From NCBI GenBank assembly GCA_947088675.1, contig CAMUHN010000023.1:1-42680 (forward strand): a DNA stretch of 42,680 nucleotides. Reading direction: 5' to 3'. Shown here piece by piece: positions 26,345 to 34,674 of this stretch. A model generated the notes under the pieces. It had not been told where the DNA came from. It searched no databases and saw only the letters and a program-made list of their open reading frames with translations. This DNA is from an uncultured Roseburia sp. GTDB taxonomy: Bacteria > Bacillota > Clostridia > Lachnospirales > Lachnospiraceae. Numbering within the stretch: the first letter of the stretch is position 1; each line of letters opens with the position of its first letter. The position numbers and the translations under genes are program-made.

Positions 26345-27520
26345 ATGAAAAACAGACGTGTATTAGTTTTCAGCTCCAGAGAGATCTGTTATTATTCCGG
26401 AAATTTTTTTGCGAACCAGCTTGCAAGTGCATTTGAGGAACTCGGATATTGGGCCGAACTCTGTGAGTTGTCAGATGGAGAAGACTTTGACCGGAAACTG
26501 ACGCCGTATATGGAACAGGAGTATGCGGTTATCGTCGATTTTAACTCGCTGCTCCCGCGGCTGGTGTTTGACGATGGGAGCTATTATCTGGATCATTTAA
26601 ACGGTCCTTTTTTTGACTATATTTTGGATCACCCGCTGTTTCACTATGCGGGGCTTACATCGGACGCCGCTAATCTGCATGTGCTGGTTCTGGACGAATT
26701 GCATCAGACCTATGCACAGAAGTATTATCCGAAACTGTCCGGTGTGCATATGCTGCCGCTTGGGGCTACACAGGCAGTATACCAGGACAGAAAACTGCAT
26801 GCGGACCGCATTCTGTTTCTGGGTACTTATGATACGACGGAACATGTTAAGTCGCTGATAGAGCAGGCTCCCGCACGGCGTCAGGCAGTGATGCGCCAAT
26901 TGATCGAGCGTCGGATTGCGCAGCCGCTTCTTCCGATGGAGGAAGCGTTTTTGGATTATCTGCGTGAGCGGGATATAAATTTAAGTGCGGAAGCGTTTGC
27001 ACTGGCGATGAACGAAATGTATCCGGTAGACGCCTATGTGCGTGACTATTTCAGGGAGAAAGCAGTGGAAGAGCTGCTTGGCGGCCATATTCCCGTAGTG
27101 GCTGTGGGGGAAGGCTGGGAAAAATTCAAGACGCCGCACCGGCAGTTTTTCGCGACAGAAAAAGCGGTGACATTTTCACTCTCTTTTGAAAAAATTGCGA
27201 GAGAGTCGGTGCTTCTAAATGCATTTCCCGTATTTCACCACGGTATGCATGACCGGATTGCCGCCGGCATGGCAAACCGCACGGCAGTGCTGACCGATCG
27301 AAATCCTTATCTGGAAAAACATTTTACGGATGAAAAACAGTTATGTTTCTATGATCTGAACCGTCCGAAGAGCCTTTTGGAGAAAGCCGACAGGCTGTTA
27401 TCGGACGCTGCGCTGCGGGAGAAAATCGTTTGCGAAGCATACGAAAATTATAAACAGAATCATACCTGGAAAAGGAGAGCCGAACAGATTCTGAAGCTGG
27501 CGGCGCTGTACCGCAGATGA
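26345..27520 (+). CDS. CgeB-like glycosyltransferase, family 1 type
   Basis: A 391-residue cytoplasmic protein. The N-terminal half begins VLVFSSREICYYSGNFFANQLASAFEELG, a Rossmann start with a Gly-containing loop. The C-terminal half has SLSFEKIARESVLLNAFPVFHHGMHDRIAAGMANRTAVLTDRNPYLEKHF, then LCFYDLNRP and YENYKQNHTWKRRAEQIL. That is the pattern of the CgeB/Glyco_trans_1_2 group. It probably transfers a nucleotide-activated sugar to a surface or spore polymer; donor and acceptor are unknown. CGGAGCGG lies upstream. Confidence 0.75.
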   Translation: MKNRRVLVFSSREICYYSGNFFANQLASAFEELGYWAELCELSDGEDFDRKLTPYMEQEYAVIVDFNSLLPRLVFDDGSYYLDHLNGPFFDYILDHPLFHYAGLTSDAANLHVLVLDELHQTYAQKYYPKLSGVHMLPLGATQAVYQDRKLHADRILFLGTYDTTEHVKSLIEQAPARRQAVMRQLIERRIAQPLLPMEEAFLDYLRERDINLSAEAFALAMNEMYPVDAYVRDYFREKAVEELLGGHIPVVAVGEGWEKFKTPHRQFFATEKAVTFSLSFEKIARESVLLNAFPVFHHGMHDRIAAGMANRTAVLTDRNPYLEKHFTDEKQLCFYDLNRPKSLLEKADRLLSDAALREKIVCEAYENYKQNHTWKRRAEQILKLAALYRR

Positions 27521-27551
27521 GTCGGCCGGCGGAAAGGAATAATATAAGCGC

Positions 27552-28160
27552 ATGAATCAAAATTATCAGAGAATGCTGGAAGAGCTGATACGATACAACA
27601 GGGATGCAAAGATCGTACCGTCGCTTGTACTGCACAGCTGCTGCGCACCCTGCAGTTCCTACTGTCTGGAATATCTTTCTTCCTGTTTTCATATCACGCT
27701 CTTCTACTATAATCCCAATATTTACCCGAAAGAGGAATATGAGAAACGCGTCAGGGAACAGGAACGGTTTATCGGAGAGCTTCCGGTAAAAAATCCGGTT
27801 TCGTTTTTCGCAGGGGAATATGATACGGACCGGTTTTATCAGACAGTAAAAGGGCTGGAAAATCAGCGGGAGGGCGCGGAGCGCTGTAGGCTGTGTTATA
27901 AGCTTCGGCTTTCCGAAACAGCAAAGTTTGCCGCAGGCCGAAAGGCAGATTATTTTACGACAACGCTTTCGATCAGTCCGCACAAAAACGCGCGGGCATT
28001 AAACGAGATCGGCGAAGCGATCGGGAATGAATACGGCGTGTCCTGGCTTTTTTCCGATTTTAAAAAGAAAGACGGCTTTAAACGGTCGACAGAACTGTCA
28101 AATCAGTACGGAATGTACCGGCAGGACTATTGCGGATGTATTTTTTCAATGAGAAATTAA
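27552..28160 (+). CDS. queH: Epoxyqueuosine reductase QueH
   Basis: A 202-residue protein (former DUF208). Conserved cysteines are in LHSCCAPCSSY (C30, C31, C34), RCRLCYKLRL and QDYCGCIFS. YYNPNIYPKEEYEKR and TTTLSISPHKNARALNEIG are family blocks. QueH performs the last step of queuosine synthesis in tRNA and replaces QueG in many anaerobes, using an Fe-S centre held by these cysteines. GGAAAGGA lies 13 bases upstream, and argH follows 36 bp later. Confidence 0.93.
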   Translation: MNQNYQRMLEELIRYNRDAKIVPSLVLHSCCAPCSSYCLEYLSSCFHITLFYYNPNIYPKEEYEKRVREQERFIGELPVKNPVSFFAGEYDTDRFYQTVKGLENQREGAERCRLCYKLRLSETAKFAAGRKADYFTTTLSISPHKNARALNEIGEAIGNEYGVSWLFSDFKKKDGFKRSTELSNQYGMYRQDYCGCIFSMRN

Positions 28161-28196
28161 CCATACGGAGAGATCAATCACACGGAGGGATAACAA

Positions 28197-29591
28197 ATGG
28201 CACAATTATGGGGCGGACGTTTTACAAAAGAGACGGACAAGCTTGTCTATCGTTTTAACGCGTCGATATCTTTTGATAAAAAGTTGTATAAGCAGGATAT
28301 CCGCGGCAGTATCGCGCATGTGACAATGCTTGGAAAACAGGGAATTTTAACGCAGGAAGAATCATCCTCCATCCAAAAGGCATTAAAGGAAATCGAGAAA
28401 GATGTAGAGGAGGGGCGTCTTGCGATCACAGACGAATATGAGGATATCCACAGTTTTGTGGAGGCGAACCTGATTGAACGACTGGGGGATATTGGAAAAA
28501 AACTGCATACGGGAAGAAGCAGAAACGATCAGGTCGCGCTTGATATGCGCCTTTATGTCAGAGATGAAGTTGTGGAAACAGATCTTTTGTTAAAAGAACT
28601 TTTAACAACGATTCTGGCGATAATGGAGGAACATACGGAAACGATTATGCCCGGTTTTACACATTTGCAGAAAGCGCAGCCTGTTACGCTCTCGCATCAT
28701 ATGGGCGCTTATTTTGAAATGTTTAAGCGGGATCGTCTGCGTCTGGCAGATCTGTATGACCGTATGAATTTCTGCCCGCTTGGGTCAGGGGCGCTCGCCG
28801 GTACCACGTATCCGCTGGATCGCGACTATACAGCCGAGCTGCTTGACTTTTACGGCCCGACATTAAACAGTATGGACGGCGTATCCGATCGCGACTATCT
28901 GATCGAATATCTTTCTGCGCTGTCTGTTATTATGATGCATTTGAGCCGCTTTTGTGAGGAAATCATTATCTGGAACAGCAATGAGTACCAGTTTATAGAG
29001 ATTGACGACGCTTACAGTACAGGGAGCAGTATTATGCCCCAGAAAAAAAATCCGGATATCGCGGAACTGGTACGGGGGAAAACCGGACGTGTGTACGGAG
29101 CGCTGCTGTCGCTTCTGACGACAATGAAAGGCATTCCGCTTGCATACAACAAGGATATGCAGGAGGATAAGGAGCTCTCGTTTGATGCGATTGATACGGT
29201 AAAGGGATGCATTGGGCTGTTTCAGGGGATGCTGAAAACCATGCGTTTTTGCAGGGAGCGTATGTACCGCTCTGCGAACCACGGCTTTACAAATGCAACG
29301 GATGCGGCCGATTATCTGGTACGTCATGGCGTTCCTTTCCGCGATGCGCATGGTATTGTCGGACGTCTGGTGCTGACATGCATCGAAAAGGGGATTGCAA
29401 TCGACGATATGAGCCTTTCCGAATTGAAAGAAATCAGCCCGGTGTTCGAAGAAGACATTTATGAGGCAATTTCGTTAAAGGCATGCGTGGACAGACGTCT
29501 GACCGTGGGCGCTCCTGGGAAAGAGGCGATGGAACGTGTGATTGAAACGGAGAGAATATATCTGGAACAGTCAGGAATTGCGGGAGCCTGA
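28197..29591 (+). CDS. argH: Argininosuccinate lyase
   Basis: A 464-residue enzyme of normal length that splits argininosuccinate into arginine and fumarate. It starts MAQLWGGRFTKETD and has HTGRSRNDQVALDMRL, TIMPGFTHLQKAQPVTLSHH, and the superfamily signature GSSIMPQKKN (276-285) with the catalytic Ser. CGGAGGG precedes the ATG. argG is not in the window, so this is a lone arg gene here. Confidence 0.97.
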   Translation: MAQLWGGRFTKETDKLVYRFNASISFDKKLYKQDIRGSIAHVTMLGKQGILTQEESSSIQKALKEIEKDVEEGRLAITDEYEDIHSFVEANLIERLGDIGKKLHTGRSRNDQVALDMRLYVRDEVVETDLLLKELLTTILAIMEEHTETIMPGFTHLQKAQPVTLSHHMGAYFEMFKRDRLRLADLYDRMNFCPLGSGALAGTTYPLDRDYTAELLDFYGPTLNSMDGVSDRDYLIEYLSALSVIMMHLSRFCEEIIIWNSNEYQFIEIDDAYSTGSSIMPQKKNPDIAELVRGKTGRVYGALLSLLTTMKGIPLAYNKDMQEDKELSFDAIDTVKGCIGLFQGMLKTMRFCRERMYRSANHGFTNATDAADYLVRHGVPFRDAHGIVGRLVLTCIEKGIAIDDMSLSELKEISPVFEEDIYEAISLKACVDRRLTVGAPGKEAMERVIETERIYLEQSGIAGA

Positions 29592-29653
29592 TCTATTGTG
29601 GGAAATGTACAGGAAACCATAAAATTTTGACCGGATTTTTTCCGATTTGAATA

Positions 29654-29682
29654 TTGTAATTATCCGAAAAATAGCATAATAT
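29654..29682 (+). promoter_or_regulatory. Sigma-A type promoter of asd
   Basis: TTGTAA (29654-29659), a 17-bp spacer and TAATAT (29677-29682). It gives a leader of about 50 bases before the asd ATG. I see no lysine riboswitch fold in so short a leader. Confidence 0.65.
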
Positions 29683-29741
29683 AGTCACTATAAAGACAAA
29701 TGTTTGCGGTGCGCGGACATTTAGATGAGGAGATCAGACAA

Positions 29742-30833
29742 ATGAGTGAAAAGTTAAAAGTTGGGATTCTTGGGGGTACCGGTATGGTCGGGCAGCGGTT
29801 TATTTCTCTGCTGGAAAATCATCCGTGGTTTGAGGTGACGACAATTGCGGCAAGTGCGAGAAGCGCTGGAAAACCATACGAAGAAGCGGTGGGCGGACGC
29901 TGGAAGATGGATACGCCGATGCCGGAATCCGTAAAAAAAATTATGGTGATGAATGTAAATGAGGTGGAAAAAGTTGCGTCACAGGTAGATTTCGTATTTT
30001 CCGCCGTTGATATGACAAAAGACGAGATCAGAAAGATCGAGGAGCAGTATGCAAAGACAGAGACGCCGGTTGTATCCAATAACAGCGCCCACAGGTGGAC
30101 TCCGGATGTCCCGATGGTGATTCCGGAGGTAAATCCGGAGCATATGGAAGTAATACGCTTTCAGAAAGAACGGCTGAATACGACGCGGGGATTTATCGCG
30201 GTAAAACCGAACTGTTCGATTCAAAGCTATGCGCCCGTGCTTGCCGCATGGAAAGCGTTTGAGCCATATGAAGTGGTTGCGACGACATATCAGGCAATTT
30301 CCGGCGCAGGTAAGACGTTTGCCGACTGGCCCGAGATGGAGGGAAATGTGATTCCCTATATCGGCGGTGAGGAGGAGAAGTCTGAAAAAGAACCGCTGCG
30401 CATTTTCGGGCATGTGGACGAAGAACGAAAAGAGATCGTGCCGGCCGTATCGCCGGTCATTACCTGCCAGTGCATCCGCGTGCCTGTTTTAAACGGTCAT
30501 ACGGCGGCTGTATTTGTGAAATTTAAAAAGAAACCGACAAAAGAACAGCTGATACAGGCATTAAAAGATTTTCGCGGTATTCCGCAGGAGCTTTTGCTTC
30601 CGAGCGCGCCAAAGCAGTTTCTGCGCTATATGGACGAGGAAGATCGTCCTCAGGTCACATTAGATGTGGATTACGAGTCGGGAATGGGCGTTTCCATCGG
30701 ACGTCTGAGAGAAGACAGCGTGTACGATTATAAGTTTGTCGGATTGTCCCACAATACAGTGCGCGGTGCGGCAGGCGGCGCCGTATTGTGCGCGGAACTG
30801 CTGAAAGCGCAGGGATATATTTCCAGGAAATAA
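29742..30833 (+). CDS. asd: Aspartate-semialdehyde dehydrogenase (archaeal/fungal-type)
   Basis: A 363-residue enzyme that reduces aspartyl phosphate for lysine, threonine and methionine synthesis. It begins MSEKLKVGILGGTGMVGQRFISLLENHPWF, an NADP-binding Rossmann motif. The catalytic C158 lies in KPNCSIQSYAPVL, as in the longer archaeal/fungal clade, not the classical Asd with its different spacing. LSHNTVRGAAGGAVL ends the fold. The ATG at 29742 has GAGGAG about 10 bases upstream; an earlier ATG at 29700 gives a non-conserved leader. Confidence 0.95.
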   Translation: MSEKLKVGILGGTGMVGQRFISLLENHPWFEVTTIAASARSAGKPYEEAVGGRWKMDTPMPESVKKIMVMNVNEVEKVASQVDFVFSAVDMTKDEIRKIEEQYAKTETPVVSNNSAHRWTPDVPMVIPEVNPEHMEVIRFQKERLNTTRGFIAVKPNCSIQSYAPVLAAWKAFEPYEVVATTYQAISGAGKTFADWPEMEGNVIPYIGGEEEKSEKEPLRIFGHVDEERKEIVPAVSPVITCQCIRVPVLNGHTAAVFVKFKKKPTKEQLIQALKDFRGIPQELLLPSAPKQFLRYMDEEDRPQVTLDVDYESGMGVSIGRLREDSVYDYKFVGLSHNTVRGAAGGAVLCAELLKAQGYISRK

Positions 30834-30887
30834 TTTTTACTGTAAACCGGGAGGCAGGAGAATTTTCCTGTGTTTGCCGGCGAACTG

Positions 30888-30896
30888 TGTTATAGT
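30888..30896 (+). promoter_or_regulatory. Extended -10 of the putative antitoxin RNA
   Basis: TGT directly followed by TATAGT (30891-30896) forms an extended -10; no good -35 is seen. The sequence around it (GTTATAGTGA then GGGAAGCCACAGA) closely matches the toxin promoter region on the other strand (GTTATACTGA then GGGAAACCACAGA). Confidence 0.5.
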
Positions 30897-30901
30897 GAAA
30901 A

Positions 30902-30992
30902 AGGGAAGCCACAGAAGCGGCTCTGCCCCATTATAGTATTTTTGCTGCGTATCAGTCAGCCGTCTCTATTGGCAGTAGTGGCGGCTGTTTTT
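30902..30992 (+). ncRNA. Putative antisense antitoxin RNA of a type I TA locus
   Basis: A short RNA of about 90 bases is predicted from the extended -10 at 30888-30896 to the terminator at 30957-30992. It has no open frame with a ribosome binding site. It is convergent with the toxin mRNA on the other strand and would overlap that mRNA's 3' untranslated part, as in txpA/RatA-type loci. Its 5' end repeats the leader start of the toxin mRNA (12 of 13 bases). This is inferred from layout; no expression is shown. Confidence 0.5.
30957..30992 (+). terminator. Terminator of the putative antitoxin RNA
   Basis: CAGCCG (30957-30962) pairs with CGGCTG (30982-30987), followed by TTTTT at 30988-30992. 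It ends 19 bp before the toxin stop codon. Confidence 0.75.
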
Positions 30993-31010
30993 GTGCGCAG
31001 GGGTGCGTAA

Positions 31011-31097
31011 TTATGTCTTTTTGAATATTGTGCAGCACAATCCGACAAGGGCAACAAGGAATATTCCAGTCTGGATCAGTTCAGAATATGAAATCAT
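31011..31097 (-). CDS. Small membrane peptide, Hol-Tox/type I toxin-like
   Basis: A 28-residue peptide, too short for normal gene calling. It begins MISYSELIQTGIF, has one hydrophobic span FLVALVGLCCTIF, and ends in a basic KKT. A strong AAGGAGG lies 11-12 bases upstream of the ATG, and a near-consensus promoter about 115 bases upstream. The pattern (short polar start, a single helix, positive end) matches the putative holin-like toxin family of Firmicutes type I systems, which depolarise the membrane when made in excess. Longer in-frame forms would start upstream of or at the promoter and are unlikely. Confidence 0.75.
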   Translation of the reverse strand: MISYSELIQTGIFLVALVGLCCTIFKKT

Positions 31098-31211
31098 TGC
31101 TGCATCGCCCTCCTTTCCCGAAAGATTATTCTTATCCGGAGGGCTGCAGAAACCCTCCAAAATAAGAAAGAGGGCAAGGCCGCCAGTGGCTCTGTGGTTT
31201 CCCATATTGTC

Positions 31212-31240
31212 AGTATAACATATCCCATCAGAGAGATCAA
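31212..31240 (-). promoter_or_regulatory. Promoter of the small toxin mRNA
   Basis: Read on the minus strand: TTGATC, a 17-bp spacer and TATACT preceded by TGT (extended -10). The leader of about 110 bases to the toxin ATG contains a GGAGGG/CCCTCC hairpin near 31132-31155, which could affect access to the ribosome binding site. Confidence 0.75.
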
Positions 31241-31344
31241 TACTTATTAACCGAAAAAACATCATAATTTAACCATGCAAAAACGATTTATCATTCGCAT
31301 TCCAGGATGCATATCTTATAAAAAAGAGGAGATTGTAAAAGAGA

Positions 31345-32244
31345 ATGGATCGAGTGAAACGGATGATTCATACCGATTATGCATACCGGATCGGGTTAAG
31401 CGGACATAACGTTACCGTTGCAGTGATGGATACCGGGATTGTACCGCATACGGATTTTGGAAACAGGATTCTGCATTTTCAGGATTTTTGCAACGGAAAA
31501 GCAGGTCTTTATGACGATAACGGCCATGGCACGCATGTGTCAGGGATTATAGCGGCAAGCGGAGAGGGATCGCCAGGGAAGAACGGCGGGAGGATTTATT
31601 CCGGGATGGCCCCAAAAGCAAATATTATTATGCTGAAAGTATTGGATGAGGAAGGAAACGGTACAACATCCACTGTCTTAAAAGGTCTTGAGTGGATCGC
31701 AAAAATGAAAGATACGTTTGGCATCGGCCTGCTCAATATCTCGGTCGGAATGCTGCCGGGAGCCGGAGCGAGCGAACAGAAAGCGCTTTTGGATGCGGTG
31801 GACGATATCTGGGATCGCGGCATTATGGTGGTCGCCGCCGCCGGAAATAACGGACCGGGTGAAAATACGGTGACAATCCCCGGAATTTCCAGAAAAATAC
31901 TGACTGTGGGAAGCTCTGATGACGGCGTAACGGGCGTGCGCAGTTTAAATCCGGGCTACAGCGGCCGGGGGCCGACAGAGTGCTGTATTGTGAAGCCGGA
32001 GATTCTGGCGCCGGGTACGAATATCGTAAGCTGCAGCAAAAACGGGACAGGATATCAGGCCAAAAGCGGGACATCAATGGCAGCTCCCGTTGTAACGGGA
32101 GCGCTTGCGCTTGCGTTCCAGAAATACCCACGTTTTACACCGGCTCAGATGAAACTGCGCGTGTATGAGCGCGCTTATCCGCGCGGGGAACAGATTGGCA
32201 AGATGGGCTGGGGAGTCATTCATGTGGAAAATCTTGTCAGATAA
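31345..32244 (+). CDS. Intracellular-type subtilisin-like serine protease (S8)
   Basis: A 299-residue peptidase with no signal peptide. The triad is D29 in VAVMDTG, H61 in DDNGHGTHVSG and S244 in SGTSMAAP; the oxyanion residue is N168 in AAAGNNG. The short N-terminus (MDRVKRMIHTDYAY) resembles the start of intracellular subtilisins, with little propeptide. It likely degrades cytoplasmic proteins. GAGGAG is about 12 bases from the ATG. The toxin/antitoxin locus lies just upstream. Confidence 0.92.
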   Translation: MDRVKRMIHTDYAYRIGLSGHNVTVAVMDTGIVPHTDFGNRILHFQDFCNGKAGLYDDNGHGTHVSGIIAASGEGSPGKNGGRIYSGMAPKANIIMLKVLDEEGNGTTSTVLKGLEWIAKMKDTFGIGLLNISVGMLPGAGASEQKALLDAVDDIWDRGIMVVAAAGNNGPGENTVTIPGISRKILTVGSSDDGVTGVRSLNPGYSGRGPTECCIVKPEILAPGTNIVSCSKNGTGYQAKSGTSMAAPVVTGALALAFQKYPRFTPAQMKLRVYERAYPRGEQIGKMGWGVIHVENLVR

Positions 32245-32246
32245 GT

Positions 32247-32275
32247 TTGACATTTACTGTCGGAATCATTACAAT
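32247..32275 (+). promoter_or_regulatory. Sigma-A type promoter of the cardiolipin synthase gene
   Basis: A perfect TTGACA (32247-32252), a 17-bp spacer and TACAAT (32270-32275), just past the protease stop. A second TATAAT-like box follows at 32280-32285. Confidence 0.85.
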
Positions 32276-32307
32276 GGAGTATAATTTCTGATAAATGGGG
32301 GCAGGCA

Positions 32308-33840
32308 ATGAAGAAAATTGTGAATACGCTGTTTGGCAGGCTTACCGTGATCGGCCTTACCATTCTTTTGCAGTTTGCATGGATTTTTGTAATGTTCTGG
32401 CGTTTCAGCTATCAATATACGTATGTGAGCATTTTGTTTCGTATGCTTGCGATCATACTTGTGTTTGTGATTGTTAACCGATGGATTAACCCGGCCCACA
32501 AATTGTCCTGGACATTTCTGATTCTGCTCTCTCCGGTGCTCGGGGTGCTCTTGTACGCGTTTTTCGGACGTTCCGGCCTGACAAGGCATGTGGCGAAAGG
32601 AATGGATCAGGTCCACCAGGAGATAGGGGCGCTGCTTAAGGAAAATGACGATGTATACGGACGTTTGCAGCGTGCCGACATATCGGCCTTTCATCAATCG
32701 CGCTATATCAATGACTGGGCGGGATATCCGTTGTATCAGAATACGGCTACCAATTATTATCCGTGCGGAGAGATGCTGTTTCCCGATTTGATGGAGGCAA
32801 TAAACAGTGCCGAGAAATTTATTTTTCTGGAATATTTTATCATAGACAACGGTTATATGTTTGGAACGGTTCAAAAGATTTTAGAACAGAAAGTCAGACA
32901 GGGCGTGGAGGTGCGTCTGATTTACGATGATGTGGGGTGTATCGGTACGCTGCCAGGCGGTTTTTCAGCGGAACTGGAGAAAAAGGGGATTCAGTGCGCG
33001 GTATTTAATCCGTTTCTGCCGGTGCTCTCCGTTATTATGAACAATCGTGACCACAGGAAAATACTTGTCGTCGACGGAAATATCGGTTTTACCGGCGGCA
33101 TCAACCTTGCCGACGAGTATATCAATAAGATTGAGCGTTTTGGATACTGGAAAGATACGGCGATCCGAATTGAGGGAGAGGCGGTCTGGAGCCTTACCAC
33201 AATGTTTCTTGAAATGTGGAACTGCATCAAAAAGAGTACGGAGGATTACAGACGTTATATGCCGGATCTGTTTATGCAGTTTCCGGCCGAGGGCGGCTTT
33301 GTGCAGCCTTACGGCGATACGCCGCTTGACCATGAAAATGTCGGCGAAAATATTTACCTCAATATCATTAACCGTGCAAAAGATTATGTCTATATTTTTA
33401 CGCCGTATCTGATTATTGACAATGAAATGATTGTTGCACTCTGCAATGCCGCGAAAAGCGGCATTGATGTGCGCATTGTAACGCCGGGGATTCCGGATAA
33501 AAAAATGGTCTGGCTGCTTTCGCAGTCCTATTACCGACCGCTGCTGGAGGCGGGCGTGCGTATTTTTCAGTATACGCCCGGATTTATCCATGCAAAATGT
33601 TTTGTCTGTGACGACGAGATTGCGACAGTCGGTACCGTAAATCTTGATTTTCGCAGCCTTTACCTGCATTTTGAGTGCGGGATCTGGATGTATCGTGCGA
33701 GGGCCGTAATGCAGGTAAAGGAGGACTGTATTGACACGTTTCGCAAGTCGGAGGAAGTCTCGCTTGCATTCTGCATGAATCGTCCGCTGCCCGTTCGTAT
33801 TCTGCAAAGTCTGATGCGTCTGCTTGCACCGCTTCTCTAG
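32308..33840 (+). CDS. cls: Cardiolipin synthase, phospholipase D type
   Basis: A 510-residue membrane enzyme. Two N-terminal helices (about 8-65) precede a PLDNc linker and two HKD motifs: H249-x-K251 in NNRDHRKILVVDG and H428-x-K430-x4-D435 in FIHAKCFVCDD. Each is followed by a Gly/Asn stretch (FTGGINLADEY, VGTVNLDFRS). It joins two phosphatidylglycerols to form cardiolipin and glycerol. Its stop TAG lies in a CTAG palindrome that also holds the stop of the convergent gene on the other strand. Confidence 0.95.
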   Translation: MKKIVNTLFGRLTVIGLTILLQFAWIFVMFWRFSYQYTYVSILFRMLAIILVFVIVNRWINPAHKLSWTFLILLSPVLGVLLYAFFGRSGLTRHVAKGMDQVHQEIGALLKENDDVYGRLQRADISAFHQSRYINDWAGYPLYQNTATNYYPCGEMLFPDLMEAINSAEKFIFLEYFIIDNGYMFGTVQKILEQKVRQGVEVRLIYDDVGCIGTLPGGFSAELEKKGIQCAVFNPFLPVLSVIMNNRDHRKILVVDGNIGFTGGINLADEYINKIERFGYWKDTAIRIEGEAVWSLTTMFLEMWNCIKKSTEDYRRYMPDLFMQFPAEGGFVQPYGDTPLDHENVGENIYLNIINRAKDYVYIFTPYLIIDNEMIVALCNAAKSGIDVRIVTPGIPDKKMVWLLSQSYYRPLLEAGVRIFQYTPGFIHAKCFVCDDEIATVGTVNLDFRSLYLHFECGIWMYRARAVMQVKEDCIDTFRKSEEVSLAFCMNRPLPVRILQSLMRLLAPLL

Positions 33841-34631
33841 GTCAGGAAAAACAAAACTGTCTTAAAAAAATAATCGCGGTAGGCAGCGCGCTCTATGCTT
33901 TCCGTATAGAGAATATCAACGCTGCCAATCTCTTTGCCGTTTAAAGTGTAGACGACTTTGCCGGCGGGAGAGCCCTGCGTAACGGGCGCTTCGGCAGTTT
34001 CCGGCAGCAGGGTTTCCTTTTGTATGCCGGAGAGGTCGCTTCCTGCTGTGTCAAGATACGAGAATGTGCCGGAATAGGTAAGCGGAGCTTTCTCTTTTTT
34101 CCCTTTTCTGACTGTTAAGTCAGGCAGAGGAGTCATTTCGGTATCCGTATAGATTCGGCATTTTCCGAATCCGTAATTTAACAGCGCAGCCGCATCGGAA
34201 AAACGTACTTTATAGTCGGGAGCCGCCATAATTACGGCGATCAGCTCCATATCGTCTTTTTTTGCGGTGGCGGAAACACAGTATTTGGCAAGACTTGTAG
34301 AACCTGTTTTTAAGCCGGTTGCATATTCATACTGGCGAATCAGTTTGTTTGTGTTGGTCAGTCCGAATTCGCTTGAACCGCGCTTTGTGACATGCGTGAT
34401 GGTATCCATCCAGATTGTGCTGTAATCATGTATCTGCGGGTATTTTGTGATGAGTTCCCGCGACATCAGTGCAACGTCATTGGCGCTGGTCAGATGTCCG
34501 TCTGTATCGAGGCCGCAGCAGTTTACAAAGTTTGTGTCATTCATGCCAAGGCCCCTGGCGCGCTCATTCATCTGGCGTACAAACTCATTTTCCGAGCCGC
34601 AGATAAATTCCGCCATGGCGACACAGGCGTC
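33837..34631 (-). pseudogene. 5'-truncated D-alanyl-D-alanine carboxypeptidase (DacF/PBP5-like)
   Basis: The remaining frame reads DACVAMAEFICGSENEFVRQMN, FVNCCGLDTDGH, ATGLKTGSTSLAKYCV (the KTG box), then the C-terminal beta domain and a terminal amphipathic stretch. Homology begins abruptly at DACVA (34617-34631). Upstream codons read into unrelated sequence with a stop and no start. The signal peptide, the SxxK nucleophile box and the SxN box are gone, so the product cannot be an active peptidase. An AraC-type gene occupies the other side of the break. An open ATG frame (34616 down) remains but lacks the catalytic half. Confidence 0.85.
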
Positions 34632-34674
34632 ATATAGAATAAGTAGACAGAAGAAACGTTGGGAGGAACAGCCG

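Noticed and set aside
29592-29741. Lysine riboswitch or other leader control of asd
   Set aside because: The leader is about 50 bases past the promoter, too short for the L-box, and no matching fold is visible.
32965-33807. Minus-strand 280-residue frame
   Set aside because: Antisense shadow of cls, whose two HKD motifs confirm the plus strand.
33837-34616. Intact 259-residue carboxypeptidase
   Set aside because: It lacks a signal peptide and the SxxK and SxN boxes, and homology extends upstream past its only ATG, so it is a truncated remnant.
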